Source: Lentibacillus amyloliquefaciens
GTDB lineage: Bacteria; Bacillota; Bacilli; Bacillales; Amphibacillaceae
Reading direction: 5' to 3'
Length of the DNA stretch: 64,000 nt
NCBI RefSeq assembly: GCF_001307805.1
Contig: NZ_CP013862.1
Coordinates: 434,001 to 498,000, forward strand
The notes beneath the pieces were generated by a model that saw only the letters and a program-made list of their open reading frames with translations, did not search any database and was not told the DNA's origin. Shown here one piece after another: positions 63,490-64,000 of the stretch. Position numbers and translations under genes: made by a program. Position 1 is the first letter of the stretch. Each line of letters begins with the position of its first letter.

Positions 63490-64000
63490 ATGGTTACACA
63501 GTATGTTCTTGGTGTAGATCACGGATCAGGAAGTTGTAAAACAATGTGCTTGGACTCAAAAGGTAATGTGGTTGATGAGGCTACTGTTTCATATCCGTCG
63601 TATTATTCGCATCCTAGATGGGTAGAGCAAGACCCAGAGGATTGGATAAATGCGGCAGTTAAAGGGATAAAACAAGTTATTTCATCACTTACTGAAGGCG
63701 AACGTAATCAAATTAAAGGTATTTCATTTACAGCTCCTGCGCATGTCGCTGTACTTCTAAATGAACAAAAAAATGTTCTTAGAAACGTAATCATGTGGAA
63801 TGACCAACGTAGTGGTGATGAATCAAAAGAATTGTCTGGTGAGTATGGTGAGCTAATTTATAGCCTTACTAATCATTATCCAACACCTACTTGGACTATT
63901 TCACATCTTTATTGGTTAATGAAACATGAGCCAGAAGTTTTTGACAAAGTTGATAAAGTGCTTTTTGAAAAGGATTACGTACGTTATCGTTTTTCAGGTG
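63490..64000 (+). CDS. FGGY-family carbohydrate kinase (partial, runs off the window)
   Basis: The first 170 residues are present. VLGVDHGSGSCKTMCLDSKG is the N-terminal ATP-binding phosphate-1 loop; EQDPEDWINAAVKGIKQV and ISFTAPAHVAVLL then NVIMWNDQRS are standard for xylulokinase/gluconokinase-like FGGY kinases. It starts five bases after the dehydrogenase stop with GAGGTGTGATG upstream. The sugar is unknown. Confidence 0.88.
   Translation, partial: MVTQYVLGVDHGSGSCKTMCLDSKGNVVDEATVSYPSYYSHPRWVEQDPEDWINAAVKGIKQVISSLTEGERNQIKGISFTAPAHVAVLLNEQKNVLRNVIMWNDQRSGDESKELSGEYGELIYSLTNHYPTPTWTISHLYWLMKHEPEVFDKVDKVLFEKDYVRYRFSG

Overview
The window looks like chromosome of a moderately AT-rich, endospore-forming member of the Bacillaceae, probably a halotolerant relative of Virgibacillus, Lentibacillus or Oceanobacillus. 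This rests on two Sda-type sporulation inhibitors, a TPP riboswitch in front of a Bacillus-type thiazole operon, a BirA operator in front of bioY-yhfT-yhfS, AGGAGG-type ribosome sites, a TxpA-like toxin and a cre box. The genus is inferred from gene style, not proved.

Layout. 0.2-4.1 kb: two DUF3231 genes and a membrane protein, flanked by two diverged copies of a small module (short ORF plus sda). 4.16-4.35 kb: a 185-bp MITE-like element with target duplication. 4.6-6.0 kb: a flavin monooxygenase. 6.3-12.0 kb (minus strand): a TPP-riboswitch-controlled operon tenI-thiO-thiS-thiG-thiF, followed without a visible terminator by orphan PTS IIC and IIB genes. 13.8-23.6 kb: a biotin-centred locus with BirA operator, bioY, yhfT, yhfS, two MaoC-like half proteins, an ECF energizing module (two ATPases and EcfT) and a BisC-type molybdenum reductase. 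A conserved ~225-nt leader occurs twice here, once before the second MaoC half and once before bisC. 23.7-27.0 kb: transposase remnants, a frameshifted VOC gene, small ORFs and a type I toxin-antitoxin locus.

27.4-53.9 kb is a conjugative element of Gram-positive type: VirB2-like pilin, primase, VirD4 coupling protein, PC4-like ssDNA-binding protein, VirB6, VirB3, VirB4, a VirB8-like protein, a two-domain VirB1-like hydrolase, a candidate oriT with phased iterons, two ribbon-helix-helix proteins, a MobP-type relaxase, topoisomerase III and an ArdC-like protein. No integrase, resolvase or replication initiator is visible. It has been invaded by an IS4-family element, which split a membrane-anchored Mrr-type nuclease gene, and by two different IS91-like elements. 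Several of its cargo proteins share a short acidic/methionine C-terminal tail, ending EMDM, DMDM, EMEVEV or, after a frame correction, DMEM.

54-64 kb: an Abi_C defence protein, an IS4 remnant, then a catabolic cluster. It has a GntR/HutC regulator, a tripartite tricarboxylate-type transporter (TctC, TctB, TctA), an FAD-linked oxidase, a zinc alcohol dehydrogenase and the start of an FGGY kinase. A shared 12-mer lies at the two promoters of this cluster and a cre box at the first. The set suggests uptake and oxidation of a sugar acid or polyol, but the substrate cannot be read from sequence.
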